A stretch of 64,000 bases of DNA from Pelagimonas sp050633425 (GCF_050633425.1 NZ_JBOEGM010000016.1:1-64000), one strand, 5' to 3'; positions 35,790 through 45,591 are shown, counted from the stretch's first letter. Made by a program: numbers and translations. The notes: a model not told the origin generated them from the letters alone.

Positions 35790-38198
35790 GTGAAAATGGC
35801 AAAAGTCATTTCGGTGTGTAAAGCGCCGCTGAGTTCTAAGCAGGAAAACCAAGTTTCGCGGGCTGCCAAAGCGGTGGCAATTGCGATTGCATTGGCCGGA
35901 GGCGTCGGGGCTGCTACCCTTCCGCAACAGGCTTTTGCGCAAAGCTTTGTTTTTACGAGTGTGGCAATCGAAGGTAATGAACGGATTGAGGGATCGACGA
36001 TCCTCTCCTACGCCGGGATTGCACGCGGACAAACAGTGTCTGCAGGTGAGTTGAACGACGCCTACCAGCGCATCCTGGGCTCTGGTTTGTTCGAAACCGT
36101 TGATATCATTCCTCAGGGCTCGAAACTTGTCATCAAGGTTGTCGAATACCCGACCGTTAACAAAATCACCTTTGAAGGCAATCGGCGTCTCAAGGATGAG
36201 GTTCTCGGAAATATCGTTCAAACGCAGCTGCGCCGCGTCTTTAGCCCACGGGTCGCTGAAGAAGACGCTCAGCGCATCTCCGAAGCCTATAACCAACAGG
36301 GCCGTATCGCCGCACGAGTCACACCAAAGGTGATCAAGCGCCGCGACAACCGTGTTGATCTGGTGTTTGAGGTTTTTGAAGGTGGTGTTTCTGAGATCGA
36401 ACGTATCGGTTTCACGGGGAACTCCAACTATTCTGACCGTCGTTTGCGCCGTATTATGGCGACCAAACAAGCCGGGCTTTTGCGCTCGGTCGTCCAAAAA
36501 GACACGTTCATCGAAGACCGTATTGAGTTCGACAAGCAGCTGTTGCGCGATTTCTATTCCTCACGCGGCTATGTCGACTTCCGCATCACCGGCGTGAACT
36601 CTGAGCTTGCTCAGGAACGTGACGGATATTTTGTATCCTTCAGTGTTGAAGAAGGTCAGCAGTTCAAGTTTGGCGAGGTATCGGTGACGTCTGATTTGAC
36701 GGATGTCGACGTCGAACTGTTTGATAAAAAGGTCAAACTACGGTCGGGGCGGGTGTACTCACCAGCATTGATCGAAAATGAGATTGCGCGTTTGGAAAGC
36801 CTGGCGGTCCGCGAAGGGCTTAATTTCCTGCGTGTTGAACCTCGGATCACGCGCAATGATCGTGATCTGACTTTGGATGTTGAGTTGCAACTGACCAACG
36901 GCCCCAAGGTCTTTATTGAGCGTATCGACATTGAAGGTAACACCACAACCTTGGACCGGGTTGTTCGCGAACAGTTCATTCTTGCCGAAGGCGATCCGTT
37001 TAACCCTCGGGCGATCCGCGAAAGTGCGGAACGTATTCGCGCCCTAGGCTTCTTTGAATCCGCAGACGTTCAAGCGCGCGAGGGCTCGACGCCACAACAA
37101 GTGATCGTTGACGTTGATGTCACTGAAAAACCAACCGGATCTATCGGTTTTGGCGGATCGTACTCAACGAATAGCGGTGTTGGCGTCAATCTGTCGTTCA
37201 GTGAGCGAAACTTCTTGGGGCGCGGACAGAATTTTGGGCTTTCGTTTGATACATCGTCCTCCACAAAGAGCACGTCGCTGTCGTTTAGTGAGCCAAATTT
37301 CTTGGGCCGCGATTTAGAATTCGGTTTCCTGGCCAACTATTCGGAATCTGACAACGAAAACTCGGCCTATGATACGGCGAATGGTGTATTCCGCCCGTTC
37401 TTTGAGTTCCCGGTTTCCGAGAACGGTCGCCTGCAGTTGCGCTATACCTTGGACTATTCCGACATTGCTGCGCCGGAAGTCGAGGATGATGAAGATGAAG
37501 AAGTCGGCGCGGTCATTCTGCACGAAGCTGACTTTGGCCCGCGCTATGACAGCTCCTTGGGGTACACATACACCTTTGATACGATCCGCGCAGGGCTGAG
37601 CCCAACAAGCCGTTTCCGCTTCGTTTTCGGGCAAGATTTTTCCGGCGTCGGTGGCAACTCTGCCTTCGTTCGGTCAAAAGTGCATGCGATCGCGCAAACC
37701 AAAGTCTTTAACGAAGAGCTTACCTTGCGGGCATCGTTCCAGGGGGGGGCCATCAGCTACTCCAAAAACGAAAGCCGCGCGACAGATCGTTTCCGTATTG
37801 GTCCAAACATCATGCGGGGATTTGAGACAAACGGCATTGGCCCACGTGAAGTGCGCGATGCGGATGGGATCGACGATCCATTGGGCGGCAATTTCTACGC
37901 CGTTGCCCGTTTCGAAGCCGACTTCTCCTTGGGACTTCCAGAAGAATACGGCCTGACGGGTGGTCTTTTCTACGATGTCGGATCGGTATGGGGCGTGAAT
38001 GACGGATACGACGATCTGGCGACTGCCGCCGGTGGTGAAATCGTATCGAGTGATTTCGAACTGCGTCATGTTGTCGGTGTGTCGGTGTTCTGGAACAGTG
38101 CTTTGGGTCCGTTGCGGCTCGATTTCTCGGAAGCTGTCAAAAAGAACAAACATGACAAACCGCTCAACTTTAATATCTCGGTTTCCCGGCAGTTCTAA
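35790..38198 (+). CDS. bamA: Outer membrane protein assembly factor BamA
   Basis: An Omp85-family protein of 802 residues that inserts beta-barrel proteins into the outer membrane. After a signal peptide ending QQAFA|QSF there are five POTRA domains (about 45-420, each with the pattern I.(F/I)EGN.R...L) and a C-terminal 16-strand barrel that ends in phenylalanine (NFNISVSRQF). The GTG at 35790 has GGAG 6 nt upstream; ATGs at 35775 and 35796 are in frame and possible. Context between rseP and skp is standard. Confidence 0.94.
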   Translation: MKMAKVISVCKAPLSSKQENQVSRAAKAVAIAIALAGGVGAATLPQQAFAQSFVFTSVAIEGNERIEGSTILSYAGIARGQTVSAGELNDAYQRILGSGLFETVDIIPQGSKLVIKVVEYPTVNKITFEGNRRLKDEVLGNIVQTQLRRVFSPRVAEEDAQRISEAYNQQGRIAARVTPKVIKRRDNRVDLVFEVFEGGVSEIERIGFTGNSNYSDRRLRRIMATKQAGLLRSVVQKDTFIEDRIEFDKQLLRDFYSSRGYVDFRITGVNSELAQERDGYFVSFSVEEGQQFKFGEVSVTSDLTDVDVELFDKKVKLRSGRVYSPALIENEIARLESLAVREGLNFLRVEPRITRNDRDLTLDVELQLTNGPKVFIERIDIEGNTTTLDRVVREQFILAEGDPFNPRAIRESAERIRALGFFESADVQAREGSTPQQVIVDVDVTEKPTGSIGFGGSYSTNSGVGVNLSFSERNFLGRGQNFGLSFDTSSSTKSTSLSFSEPNFLGRDLEFGFLANYSESDNENSAYDTANGVFRPFFEFPVSENGRLQLRYTLDYSDIAAPEVEDDEDEEVGAVILHEADFGPRYDSSLGYTYTFDTIRAGLSPTSRFRFVFGQDFSGVGGNSAFVRSKVHAIAQTKVFNEELTLRASFQGGAISYSKNESRATDRFRIGPNIMRGFETNGIGPREVRDADGIDDPLGGNFYAVARFEADFSLGLPEEYGLTGGLFYDVGSVWGVNDGYDDLATAAGGEIVSSDFELRHVVGVSVFWNSALGPLRLDFSEAVKKNKHDKPLNFNISVSRQF

Positions 38199-38202
38199 GG
38201 AC

Positions 38203-38775
38203 GTGCTGCGTACATGGGGTTTTGCGTTGATTTGCGCGATTGCCGCTGCTGGCGTGAATGCAGGGGCAATGGCGCAAACAATACCGGGGAGTTTTGACAC
38301 AGGGTCCGTCCAGAGCCCGATCCTTGTGATTGATTTTGACCGGGCTTTTGGTCAAAGCGCACTTGGTAAGAAACTGGCTTTGGAACTTGAAGAGATTGGA
38401 GCGGAGATCGCTGCAGATAATCGGCAAATCGAGGCCGAGCTTCGAGAGGAAGAGCTTCTTCTGACCGAGCAGAGAAAAGCCATGGACCCGGCTGCTTTTC
38501 GGGAATTGGCAGATGCCTTTGACCAAAAAGTTCAAAAGCTTCGCCGGGAACAAGACACCAAAGCACGCGAATTAGGCGAGCGCGGTGACAGCGCGCGGCG
38601 TGATTTTCTCACGACTGCGGGACCAATTTTGAATCAGATCATGCGAGACAGCAACGCAGTTGTTGTGTTGGAAAAGCGCAGTGTTTTTGCCTCTGTGACA
38701 GCGGTTGATATTACCGACAAAGTCGTGGACGAAGTGAACGCTTTGATTGAGACAACCCCGACTGATCCCGACTGA
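38203..38775 (+). CDS. skp: OmpH/Skp-family periplasmic chaperone
   Basis: A 190-residue protein with a signal peptide (LRTWGFALICAIAAAGVNAG, then AMAQ), followed by the small strand ILVIDFDRAF and a long helical tentacle region rich in Glu, Arg and Gln (about 65-145). This is the Skp fold, which holds unfolded outer-membrane proteins for BamA. I start at the GTG 4 nt after the bamA stop. An ATG at 38152 inside bamA is also in frame but would lengthen the n-region and lacks a ribosome-binding site. Confidence 0.85.
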   Translation: MLRTWGFALICAIAAAGVNAGAMAQTIPGSFDTGSVQSPILVIDFDRAFGQSALGKKLALELEEIGAEIAADNRQIEAELREEELLLTEQRKAMDPAAFRELADAFDQKVQKLRREQDTKARELGERGDSARRDFLTTAGPILNQIMRDSNAVVVLEKRSVFASVTAVDITDKVVDEVNALIETTPTDPD

Positions 38776-38850
38776 CCCCTGACGCCGCCTTGCCCCGCAT
38801 CGCGTCGGTTGGTAAGGGAGTGAACAGCAATAAAAACAAAGGTAAGCCTC

Positions 38851-39312
38851 ATGACTGACATGCTAAAGAGTGCTGACATCCAGTTGATTCAACGTATTTT
38901 GCCACATCGGTATCCCTTTTTACTGGTGGACCGTGTCGAAGATATTGATGGATATATATCCGGTGTCGGCATCAAAAATGTCACCATGAACGAGCCGCAT
39001 TTTCAGGGGCACTTCCCCGGTCTGCCGATCATGCCGGGTGTCACCATTGTCGAAGCGATGGCGCAAACCTCGGCCGTTATGGTTGGCGTTGCGATGGATA
39101 TGGCCGACAAGGACATGAAAGTTTACTTCATGTCGATCGACAAATGTAAATTCCGCCGCAAGGTTGTGCCTGGTGATCAGCTGCGCTTGAACCTTCAAAC
39201 TGTGCGCGGCAAGCCCGGCGGCAAAGTCTGGAGATTTGCAGGTGTTGCGATGGTCGACGGCGAAATGGCGGCCGAATGCGAATTTACGGCCATGATGGAT
39301 CTGCCTGCATGA
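38851..39312 (+). CDS. fabZ: 3-hydroxyacyl-ACP dehydratase FabZ
   Basis: A 153-residue hot-dog-fold enzyme that dehydrates 3-hydroxyacyl-ACP in fatty-acid elongation. The catalytic pair lies in HFQGHFPGLPIMPGV (His) and VEAMAQTSAV (Glu). ILPHRYPFLLVDRV at the N-terminus is diagnostic. It shares the 3-hydroxyacyl-ACP pool with LpxA, whose start overlaps the fabZ stop. Length is normal. Confidence 0.95.
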   Translation: MTDMLKSADIQLIQRILPHRYPFLLVDRVEDIDGYISGVGIKNVTMNEPHFQGHFPGLPIMPGVTIVEAMAQTSAVMVGVAMDMADKDMKVYFMSIDKCKFRRKVVPGDQLRLNLQTVRGKPGGKVWRFAGVAMVDGEMAAECEFTAMMDLPA

Positions 39313-40094
39313 GCGCCCAAATCCACCCGTCAGCTGTCATAGAAGAGGGCGCACAGATCGGGGCCGATTGTATGATCGGTCCGTTTTGTCACGTCGGACC
39401 TCATGTTGTGCTTGGTGATGGGGTTGTTCTCAAATCCCATGTGGTTGTCACGGGTGACACCTCGATCGGCGACGAAACCGTTATTTTTCCGTTCGCTGTG
39501 ATTGGTGAAATCCCGCAGGACCTGAAATTCGGCGGAGAAGAGACCCGTCTCGAAATTGGCAAACGCAATCGCATCCGTGAACATGTGACAATGAATACGG
39601 GCACGGCCGGCGGCGGCGGCTTGACCAAGGTTGGCGATGATGGGTTGTTTATGGCTTCGAGCCACGTTGCGCATGATGTTCTCGTCGGCAACAACGTGAT
39701 CCTTGCCAATAATGTCGCGCTTGCCGGGCATTGCGTGCTGGAAGACCAAGTCATCGTGGGTGGCTTGTCCGGGGTGCATCAGTTCGTCCGCATTGGGCGT
39801 GGGGCGATTATTGGGGCCGTAACCATGGTGACCAACGATGTGATCCCGCATGGTTTGGTCCAAGGGCCGCGTGGCAAACTGGACGGTCTTAACTTGATCG
39901 GTCTTAAGCGCCGCGGTGTTGATCGCAGTGACATCACCGCGTTGCGTGCTGCCTTCCAGATGCTTGCCCAAGGCGAGGGGGCCTTTCAGGATCGTGCCCG
40001 CCGATTGGGTGAGGAAACAGAAAGCGATTACGTTTCGGAGATTGTGGCCTTTATCTTGGGTGACAGCGACCGTTCATTTTTGACACCGGGCTAA
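39309..40094 (+). CDS. lpxA: UDP-N-acetylglucosamine acyltransferase
   Basis: A 261-residue left-handed beta-helix acyltransferase that starts lipid A synthesis by adding a 3-hydroxyacyl chain to UDP-GlcNAc. Hexapeptide repeats run from about residue 2 to 190 (IHPSAVIEEGAQIGADCMIG onward). The catalytic histidine lies in SSHVAHDVLVGN and the C-terminal helical domain begins LKRRGVDRSDI. The ATG at 39309 overlaps the fabZ stop (ATGA); the longer upstream frame is a fabZ shadow. Confidence 0.95.
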   Translation: MSAQIHPSAVIEEGAQIGADCMIGPFCHVGPHVVLGDGVVLKSHVVVTGDTSIGDETVIFPFAVIGEIPQDLKFGGEETRLEIGKRNRIREHVTMNTGTAGGGGLTKVGDDGLFMASSHVAHDVLVGNNVILANNVALAGHCVLEDQVIVGGLSGVHQFVRIGRGAIIGAVTMVTNDVIPHGLVQGPRGKLDGLNLIGLKRRGVDRSDITALRAAFQMLAQGEGAFQDRARRLGEETESDYVSEIVAFILGDSDRSFLTPG

Positions 40095-40100
40095 AATTCT

Positions 40101-40889
40101 ATGTTGGCACTGATTGCGGGACGGGGGGAATTGCCGACGGTGGTCGCCGAGGCGCTGCCGACCCGGCCTTTGGTGTGTGCGTTGGAGCATGTGGCTCCGA
40201 CGACGCTGGTGCCTGATTATGTGTTTCGTCTAGAAAAAATCGGCGGGCTGATGCGCTGGCTCAAGGTGCAGGGGGTTACTCAAATTTGCCTGTGCGGAGC
40301 CGTTCGTCGCCCGAGCTTTGACTGGCGAGAGTTAGATGTCCCCACGTTGCTTATGGTCCCACGTATTTTGCGGGCGCTGAGGCGGGGCGATGATGGCGCG
40401 TTGCGCATTGCCATTGATATGTTCGAAGAGGCTGGATTTGCCGTGTTGGCGGCACATGATGCCGTTCCAAGCCTGTTGCCGGATGCCGGTACGCCGACGT
40501 TGTCTCAGCCTTCTGTGGATGCGGAACGCTTGGCGCGGATCGGCGATGACGTGAGTGCTGAGCAAGCGCGCGATGATTTGGGGCAGGCCTGTATTGTGGC
40601 CCGAAGTGGCATTGCGGCGCGTGAGACCGAGGCTGGCACGGATGCCATGCTACTGGCTGCTGGACATGAGGCCACGGGCGGTGTGTTGTACAAAGCGCCC
40701 AAGCTTGGCCAAGAGCGTCGTGCTGACCTACCCGCAATCGGCCCCGAAACCGCTCTCAAAGCCGCCGAGGCTGGTCTGGCGGGAATTGTGATTGAGGCGG
40801 GTGGGGTGATGGTCTTGAACTTAGAGGAAACCCTCCGCCGATTGGACGCTGAAGGGCTGTTCCTTTGGATCCGCGAAAGGCCCGAATAG
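40101..40889 (+). CDS. lpxI: UDP-2,3-diacylglucosamine pyrophosphatase LpxI
   Basis: A 262-residue protein of the LpxI (DUF1009) family, which replaces LpxH in alphaproteobacteria and yields 2,3-diacylglucosamine-1-phosphate. It begins LALIAGRGELP and contains the typical segments GGLMRWLKVQGVTQICLCG, AMLLAAG, GGVLYKAPKLGQERRADLPAIGPETA and the end AGGVMVLNLEETLRRLD. It is directly followed by lpxB, whose product uses its product, with no gap. Confidence 0.92.
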   Translation: MLALIAGRGELPTVVAEALPTRPLVCALEHVAPTTLVPDYVFRLEKIGGLMRWLKVQGVTQICLCGAVRRPSFDWRELDVPTLLMVPRILRALRRGDDGALRIAIDMFEEAGFAVLAAHDAVPSLLPDAGTPTLSQPSVDAERLARIGDDVSAEQARDDLGQACIVARSGIAARETEAGTDAMLLAAGHEATGGVLYKAPKLGQERRADLPAIGPETALKAAEAGLAGIVIEAGGVMVLNLEETLRRLDAEGLFLWIRERPE

Positions 40890-42038
40890 ATGCGTGTTTT
40901 TATCACAGCGGGCGAAGCCTCGGGTGACAAATTGGGGGCAGCCTTGATGCAGGGTCTGCGCCAACTGGTGCCAGACGTCGAATTTCGCGGCATTGGCGGC
41001 ACGCTGATGGCCAGAGAAGGCTTGGATAGCCTGTTTCCCATGGATGAAATTAGCGTCATGGGGGTGTCTGAAATCCTTAAGGAATACAGACACCTAAAGG
41101 CCCGCATTCGTCAAACAGCCGAAACGGTTATCGCCGAACAGCCGGATGTTTTGATCACAATTGACCTGCCAGAGTTTTCGCTGCGGGTGAATAAACTGGT
41201 CAAAGCGGTCAGCGACGTGCGGATTGTCCATTACGTTGCCCCTACGGTTTGGGCTTGGCGTCCCAAACGGGCCGGGAAAATGGCTGATCATGTTGATCAG
41301 GTTTTGGCGCTGTTGCCGTTTGAACCGCCCTATATGCAGGCCGCCGGGATGGAGTGCGATTTTGTCGGGCATCCTGTTGTCACCGATCCGATTGCGACCG
41401 ATCAAGACGCCCAAGAATTTCGCAAGGCCCATAACATCGACGGACCATTGGCATTGCTATTGCCGGGATCGCGACGCTCTGAAATATCGCGGCTGTTGCC
41501 GGTGTTCGAACAGGTCGTCGCCAAACTTCATGCCGCGCGCCCTGAGATGAAACTGGTTCTGCCTGCGGCGGGGAATGTGGTCGAAACCGTGCGCGCAGCG
41601 GTGCAGCATTGGCCGGGCAGCCCTTTGGTTATCGATCCGCGTGACGATGACGGGTCGCAAAAGAGAGCGGCCTTTAAGGCTGCTGATGTGGCTTTGGCGG
41701 CGTCAGGGACGGTGTCCCTAGAGTTGGCGGCGGCAGGCACGCCGATGGTCATCGCCTATGACATGAGCTGGCTCAGCCGTCAGATTATCGGTCGGATGAT
41801 GTTGGTCGACACTGTGACCTTGGTCAATCTGGTCTCTGAAACCCGTGCTGTCCCTGAGTTTATCGGTAAGGACTGTTTGCCAGGGCCCATCGCTGATGCG
41901 GTCTTGCATGAGTTGACCCAACCCCAAGCGCAATCAGAGGCAATGGAGCTGACGATGCAACGGCTTGGGCATGGGGGAGAACATCCCGGATTGCGCGCCG
42001 CGAAAGCCGTTTTAAGAGGGTTAGGGCAGGGGACATAG
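40890..42038 (+). CDS. lpxB: Lipid A disaccharide synthase
   Basis: A 382-residue family-19 glycosyltransferase that joins UDP-2,3-diacylglucosamine to lipid X to form the lipid A disaccharide. It starts with FITAGEASGDKLGA and contains the conserved YVAPTVWAWRPKRAGKM, FVGHPVVD-type loop, LLPGSRRSEISRLLPVF and ALAASGTVSLELAAAGTPMVIAYD motifs. The ATG abuts the lpxI stop. It is the last gene of the frr-distal envelope operon and ends at a bidirectional terminator shared with tkt. Confidence 0.95.
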   Translation: MRVFITAGEASGDKLGAALMQGLRQLVPDVEFRGIGGTLMAREGLDSLFPMDEISVMGVSEILKEYRHLKARIRQTAETVIAEQPDVLITIDLPEFSLRVNKLVKAVSDVRIVHYVAPTVWAWRPKRAGKMADHVDQVLALLPFEPPYMQAAGMECDFVGHPVVTDPIATDQDAQEFRKAHNIDGPLALLLPGSRRSEISRLLPVFEQVVAKLHAARPEMKLVLPAAGNVVETVRAAVQHWPGSPLVIDPRDDDGSQKRAAFKAADVALAASGTVSLELAAAGTPMVIAYDMSWLSRQIIGRMMLVDTVTLVNLVSETRAVPEFIGKDCLPGPIADAVLHELTQPQAQSEAMELTMQRLGHGGEHPGLRAAKAVLRGLGQGT

Positions 42039-42073
42039 CCCGCGCGCCTACGTGATTTAGAACCCAGATGCAA

Positions 42074-42104
42074 AAAAGGCCGCGGTGATCCGCGGCCTTT
42101 TGGT
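42074..42104. terminator. Bidirectional terminator between lpxB and tkt
   Basis: AAAAGGCCGCGG and CCGCGGCCTTTT form a perfect 12-bp stem with a TGAT loop, with A-runs and T-runs at both sides. It serves both converging genes. Confidence 0.88.
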
Positions 42105-42121
42105 TTGCTTCGATACGGTGA

Positions 42122-44140
42122 TCAGAGCAGAGATTTGACTTGCTCGGCAACGTTTTCAGCGGTGATGCCGAATTTCTCATAGAGCGTGCCAGCCGGAGCC
42201 GAGGCCCCAAAGCCGTCCATGCCAACAAAGGCAGCTTTTTTGGCGTTGCCACGCTCGCCGCACAGCCAGCGATCCCAACCCATCCGGTTGGCTGCTTCGA
42301 CAGCAACACGCACAGGGCCCGACGGTGGCAATACACGACGACGATAGCTTTCGTCTTGCTGTTCGAACAGTTCCCAGCACGGCATGGAGACCACGCGGGT
42401 GCCAATGCCCTCAGCTTGCAACAAGTCCCGCGCAGCCAGAGCAATTTCAACTTCCGAGCCGGTGGCCATAATGATCGCCTGACGCTTGCCTTCAGACTCG
42501 GCAAGCACATAGGCCCCTTTTTCCACCAGGTTGGCGTTCTTATGCTCGGTCCGCACGGTCGGCAGACCCTGACGGGTCAGTGACAAAACCGATGGCGTGC
42601 TGGTCTGGCGCATGGCGATTTCCCAAGCTTCGGCCGTTTCAACGGTATCCGCCGGACGGAAAACCAAAGTGTTGGGCGTTGCACGCGAAATAGCGAGATG
42701 TTCAACCGGTTGGTGGGTTGGACCATCTTCGCCAAGGCCAATGCTGTCATGGGTCATGACAAACACGGTTGGGGTTTTCATCAGAGCCGCCAGACGCATC
42801 GCAGGGCGGGCGTAATCGGTAAAGGCCATGAACGTGCCGGAATAGGGACGGATGCCGCCATGCAACGCCATCCCGTTCATTGCCGACGACATGCCGTGCT
42901 CACGGATGCCCCAATACACATAACGCCCTTTGCGATTATCGGTGTCAAATACACCCAAATCAGCGGTCAATGTGTTGTTGGAGCCAGTCAGATCCGCCGA
43001 CCCGCCACAGGTTTCGGGCATGATCGGGTTGATCACGCTCAGCGCCATTTCAGACGATTTCCGGGTCGCGACCTTTGGTTTCTCTTCCGAGATCTGCTTT
43101 TTCAGCTGTTTAACAACTGCGGACAGACGCTTGGGGGCACCGCCGGTCATCACGCGCTCAAACTCAGCCTGACGTGCAGCAGAGCTTTCGGACAAACGCG
43201 CTTCCCAGGCTTCGCGTTCGGCAGCGCCGCGCGAACCGACCTCATCCCACCAGGATTTGATCTCGGCGGGCACTTCAAAAGCACCCGAAGTCCAACCCCA
43301 GTTGGCTTTGGCGGCAACGTTTTGCTCTTCGTTGGTGAGCGCGCCGTGACCTTTTGAGGTATCTTGAGCTGCATGGCCCAAGGCGATGTGCGTTTTGCAC
43401 GCGATCATCGAGGGGCGGTCATCTGCCTTAGCAGCGGTAATGGCAGCGTCGATTTCGTCGGCATTGTGACCGTCAATTTCCTGCACATGCCAGCCAGAGG
43501 CTTTGAAGCGAGCCACCTGATCGGTGCGATCCGACAGAGAGACTTTACCGTCGATGGTGATGTCATTGTTGTCCCAGAAAACAATGAGATTGCTCAGCTC
43601 ATAACGACCGGCAAGACCGATGGCCTCTTGGCTCACACCTTCCATCAAACATCCATCGCCAGCGATGACATATGTATGGTGGTTCACCAGCTTTTTGCCG
43701 AAACGACCGCGCAGCATTTCCTCGGCCATGGCAAAGCCAACCGAATTTGCAATGCCCTGACCCAAAGGACCAGTGGTTGTCTCAACCGCTTTGAGCAGGA
43801 AGTTTTCCGGGTGGCCGGCGGTTTTCGCGCCCCACTGACGGAAGTTTTTGACTTCTTCCAAAGTGACCTCGGGATCACCACAGAGATAGAGCAGCGAATA
43901 GATCAGCATCGAGCCATGGCCCGCCGAAAGGATAAACCGGTCACGGTCATGCCATTCAGGGTTTTTTGCGTCAAACTTCATGTGTTTGGAAAACAGCACG
44001 GTCGCCACATCGGCCATGCCAATCGGCATGCCTGTGTGACCGGAGTTGGCAGCAGCAACTCCGTCCAGTGCCAAAGCACGAATAGCAGTTGCGCGCATCC
44101 AATGATCGGGATTGCGTGTACGGAGCTCTTGGATATCCAC
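42122..44140 (-). CDS. tkt: Transketolase
   Basis: A 672-residue thiamine-diphosphate enzyme of the pentose-phosphate and Calvin cycles that moves two-carbon ketol units. Visible motifs are ANSGHTGMPIGMAD near the start, the ThDP fold GDGCLMEGVSQEA...DNN, REHGMSSAMNG and the C-terminal GMDGFGASAPAGTLYEKFGIT. I set the start at GTG 44140 (DIQELRTRNPDHWMRA follows) because AAGGA lies about 9 nt upstream and transketolases begin here. An open frame extends to 44233 but adds residues unlike the family. Confidence 0.93.
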   Translation of the reverse strand: MDIQELRTRNPDHWMRATAIRALALDGVAAANSGHTGMPIGMADVATVLFSKHMKFDAKNPEWHDRDRFILSAGHGSMLIYSLLYLCGDPEVTLEEVKNFRQWGAKTAGHPENFLLKAVETTTGPLGQGIANSVGFAMAEEMLRGRFGKKLVNHHTYVIAGDGCLMEGVSQEAIGLAGRYELSNLIVFWDNNDITIDGKVSLSDRTDQVARFKASGWHVQEIDGHNADEIDAAITAAKADDRPSMIACKTHIALGHAAQDTSKGHGALTNEEQNVAAKANWGWTSGAFEVPAEIKSWWDEVGSRGAAEREAWEARLSESSAARQAEFERVMTGGAPKRLSAVVKQLKKQISEEKPKVATRKSSEMALSVINPIMPETCGGSADLTGSNNTLTADLGVFDTDNRKGRYVYWGIREHGMSSAMNGMALHGGIRPYSGTFMAFTDYARPAMRLAALMKTPTVFVMTHDSIGLGEDGPTHQPVEHLAISRATPNTLVFRPADTVETAEAWEIAMRQTSTPSVLSLTRQGLPTVRTEHKNANLVEKGAYVLAESEGKRQAIIMATGSEVEIALAARDLLQAEGIGTRVVSMPCWELFEQQDESYRRRVLPPSGPVRVAVEAANRMGWDRWLCGERGNAKKAAFVGMDGFGASAPAGTLYEKFGITAENVAEQVKSLL

Positions 44141-44367
44141 CGGGTTCGATCCTTCAGCCAGAATGGGGATTGGGCGCTCAATAACAGCGTTACGCCAAAG
44201 TGCAAGCGTACCCTTGTGGACAAAAGGGCCCATTTCCGCCTAAGACATTGGAATTAATAGGGGCGCTTTTTCCGTAAGCGCTTGTTAAACTTTCTGCCAA
44301 GCGGGCCAACGCGCGATTCGCAAGTGATAGCGCCAACAATGGGTCCGAAGCAGGCTAGGGGGGCAGG

Positions 44368-45171
44368 ATGACCCAAATCGATGAATTGCACGGCCGTATT
44401 ACCCGTGCGTTGGACCGGATTTCGCAGAGCGTAGAAGGCTATACACCGCCCGAAGCCAGCGAAAACCCGGAGGCGGCAGCCAAACTGGCCGAGCTTGAGG
44501 CCGCATTGGTTGCGGCGCAGGACGATGCCAAGGCGGCACAGATTGAGGCCAATGTCTCACGCGAAGCCGCAGCCGCCGAAGCGGAGAAAACGCGGGCCGC
44601 CGAAGACAATGCGGCGCGATTGACCGAACAGTTGGCCGCAGCAAGCGAAGCTGCGGAAGCGCTTCAAGCCGCGGCTGAAGCGGCACCAGAACCTGAGGTC
44701 GCGCCACAAGCAGACACAGAAGAACCAGCACCCGAACAGGTCGACGCGCCCGTTGTGGATACGGCGGAACTTGATGCTTTGCGTGAAGAGCTTGAGGACG
44801 AGAAGATGGCCAATGCGCAGCTTCAGGAACGTTTAAACGTTCTGACAGCGCGCGAAGCTACGGGTGGTGGCCAAAGCGAAGGGGACGCTGAGCTTCAAGC
44901 CCAGCTTGCCGCACAACGCGACAGCATGACCCAGCTCGATACCGAGTTGCAACGTTTGCGCGCCGCCAATACCAGCCTTGAGGAAACGGTCACCGCGCTG
45001 CGCGAAGCCAACGCCCAAGGTGTCGGCGAACCACATTTGATCAACAAAGCCATGTTGGCCGAGTTAGAAAACCTGCGGGCCACACAGGCCGCAGATGCCG
45101 CAGAAACCAATGCGATTTTGACGGCGATGGAGCCTCTATTGGCCGATGCAGCCGGTGAAGGGAGCGCCTGA
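44368..45171 (+). CDS. Acidic coiled-coil protein coupled to zapA
   Basis: A 267-residue protein rich in Ala, Glu and Gln with heptad-like repeats over most of residues 30-235 (AKLAELEAALVAAQDDAKAA, ELDALREELEDEKMANAQLQ), a Pro/Glu-rich break near 110-130, and no signal peptide or membrane segment. It begins MTQIDELHGRITRALDRI. The stop overlaps the zapA ATG by one base (TGATG), so the two proteins are translated together. A role in cell division, for example as a ZapA partner, is inferred from this coupling. No named domain recognised. Confidence 0.75.
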   Translation: MTQIDELHGRITRALDRISQSVEGYTPPEASENPEAAAKLAELEAALVAAQDDAKAAQIEANVSREAAAAEAEKTRAAEDNAARLTEQLAAASEAAEALQAAAEAAPEPEVAPQADTEEPAPEQVDAPVVDTAELDALREELEDEKMANAQLQERLNVLTAREATGGGQSEGDAELQAQLAAQRDSMTQLDTELQRLRAANTSLEETVTALREANAQGVGEPHLINKAMLAELENLRATQAADAAETNAILTAMEPLLADAAGEGSA

Positions 45172-45569
45172 TGTCTCAGATCGAAGTCGAAATTGTCATT
45201 GGGGGCCGGTCGTTTGAGGTGGCTTGCCAAGAAGGCGAACAGCAATATTTGCAGTCGGCGGCCAAGCTCTTGGATGCCGAAGCGGCTGTTTTGGTCGGCC
45301 AGATTGGTCGGATGCCAGAACCGCGTATGTTGTTGATGTCGGGCTTGATGTTGGCAGATAAAACCGCCGGGCTAGAGGAAAAACTGCGTGAGGCCGAAGA
45401 TAAGATGGCTGGGATACAGGCGGAATTGGATGAGCTGAAAAACGCGCCCCCCCCCATGCCTGAAAAAATTGAGGTTCCGGTGATCCCGTCCAATGTCTCG
45501 GATGGTCTGGCGGAACTTGCAGCTCAGGCCGAAGCGCTGGCTGGATCTGTTGAAGAAAAGCTGGCTTAG
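45171..45569 (+). CDS. zapA: Cell division protein ZapA
   Basis: A 132-residue protein. Residues 1-85 match ZapA (SQIEVEIVIGGRSFEVACQ, LQSAAKLLDAEAAVL, MLLMSGLMLADKTAGLEEKL), which bundles FtsZ filaments at mid-cell. A helical region and a proline-rich link (NAPPPMPEKI) extend the C-terminus beyond the usual length of about 100-110. It is coupled to the coiled-coil gene upstream and ends at a bidirectional terminator. Confidence 0.88.
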   Translation: MSQIEVEIVIGGRSFEVACQEGEQQYLQSAAKLLDAEAAVLVGQIGRMPEPRMLLMSGLMLADKTAGLEEKLREAEDKMAGIQAELDELKNAPPPMPEKIEVPVIPSNVSDGLAELAAQAEALAGSVEEKLA

Positions 45570-45591
45570 ACCACATCTGCATAAGACAAAC

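Noticed and set aside
37999..38202. Upstream extension of the skp frame into bamA
   Set aside because: It would overlap bamA by up to 200 nt and remove the signal-peptide position; the GTG at 38203 fits better.
43364..44257. 297-codon plus-strand frame opposite tkt
   Set aside because: tkt on the minus strand carries every family motif. The opposite frame has none.
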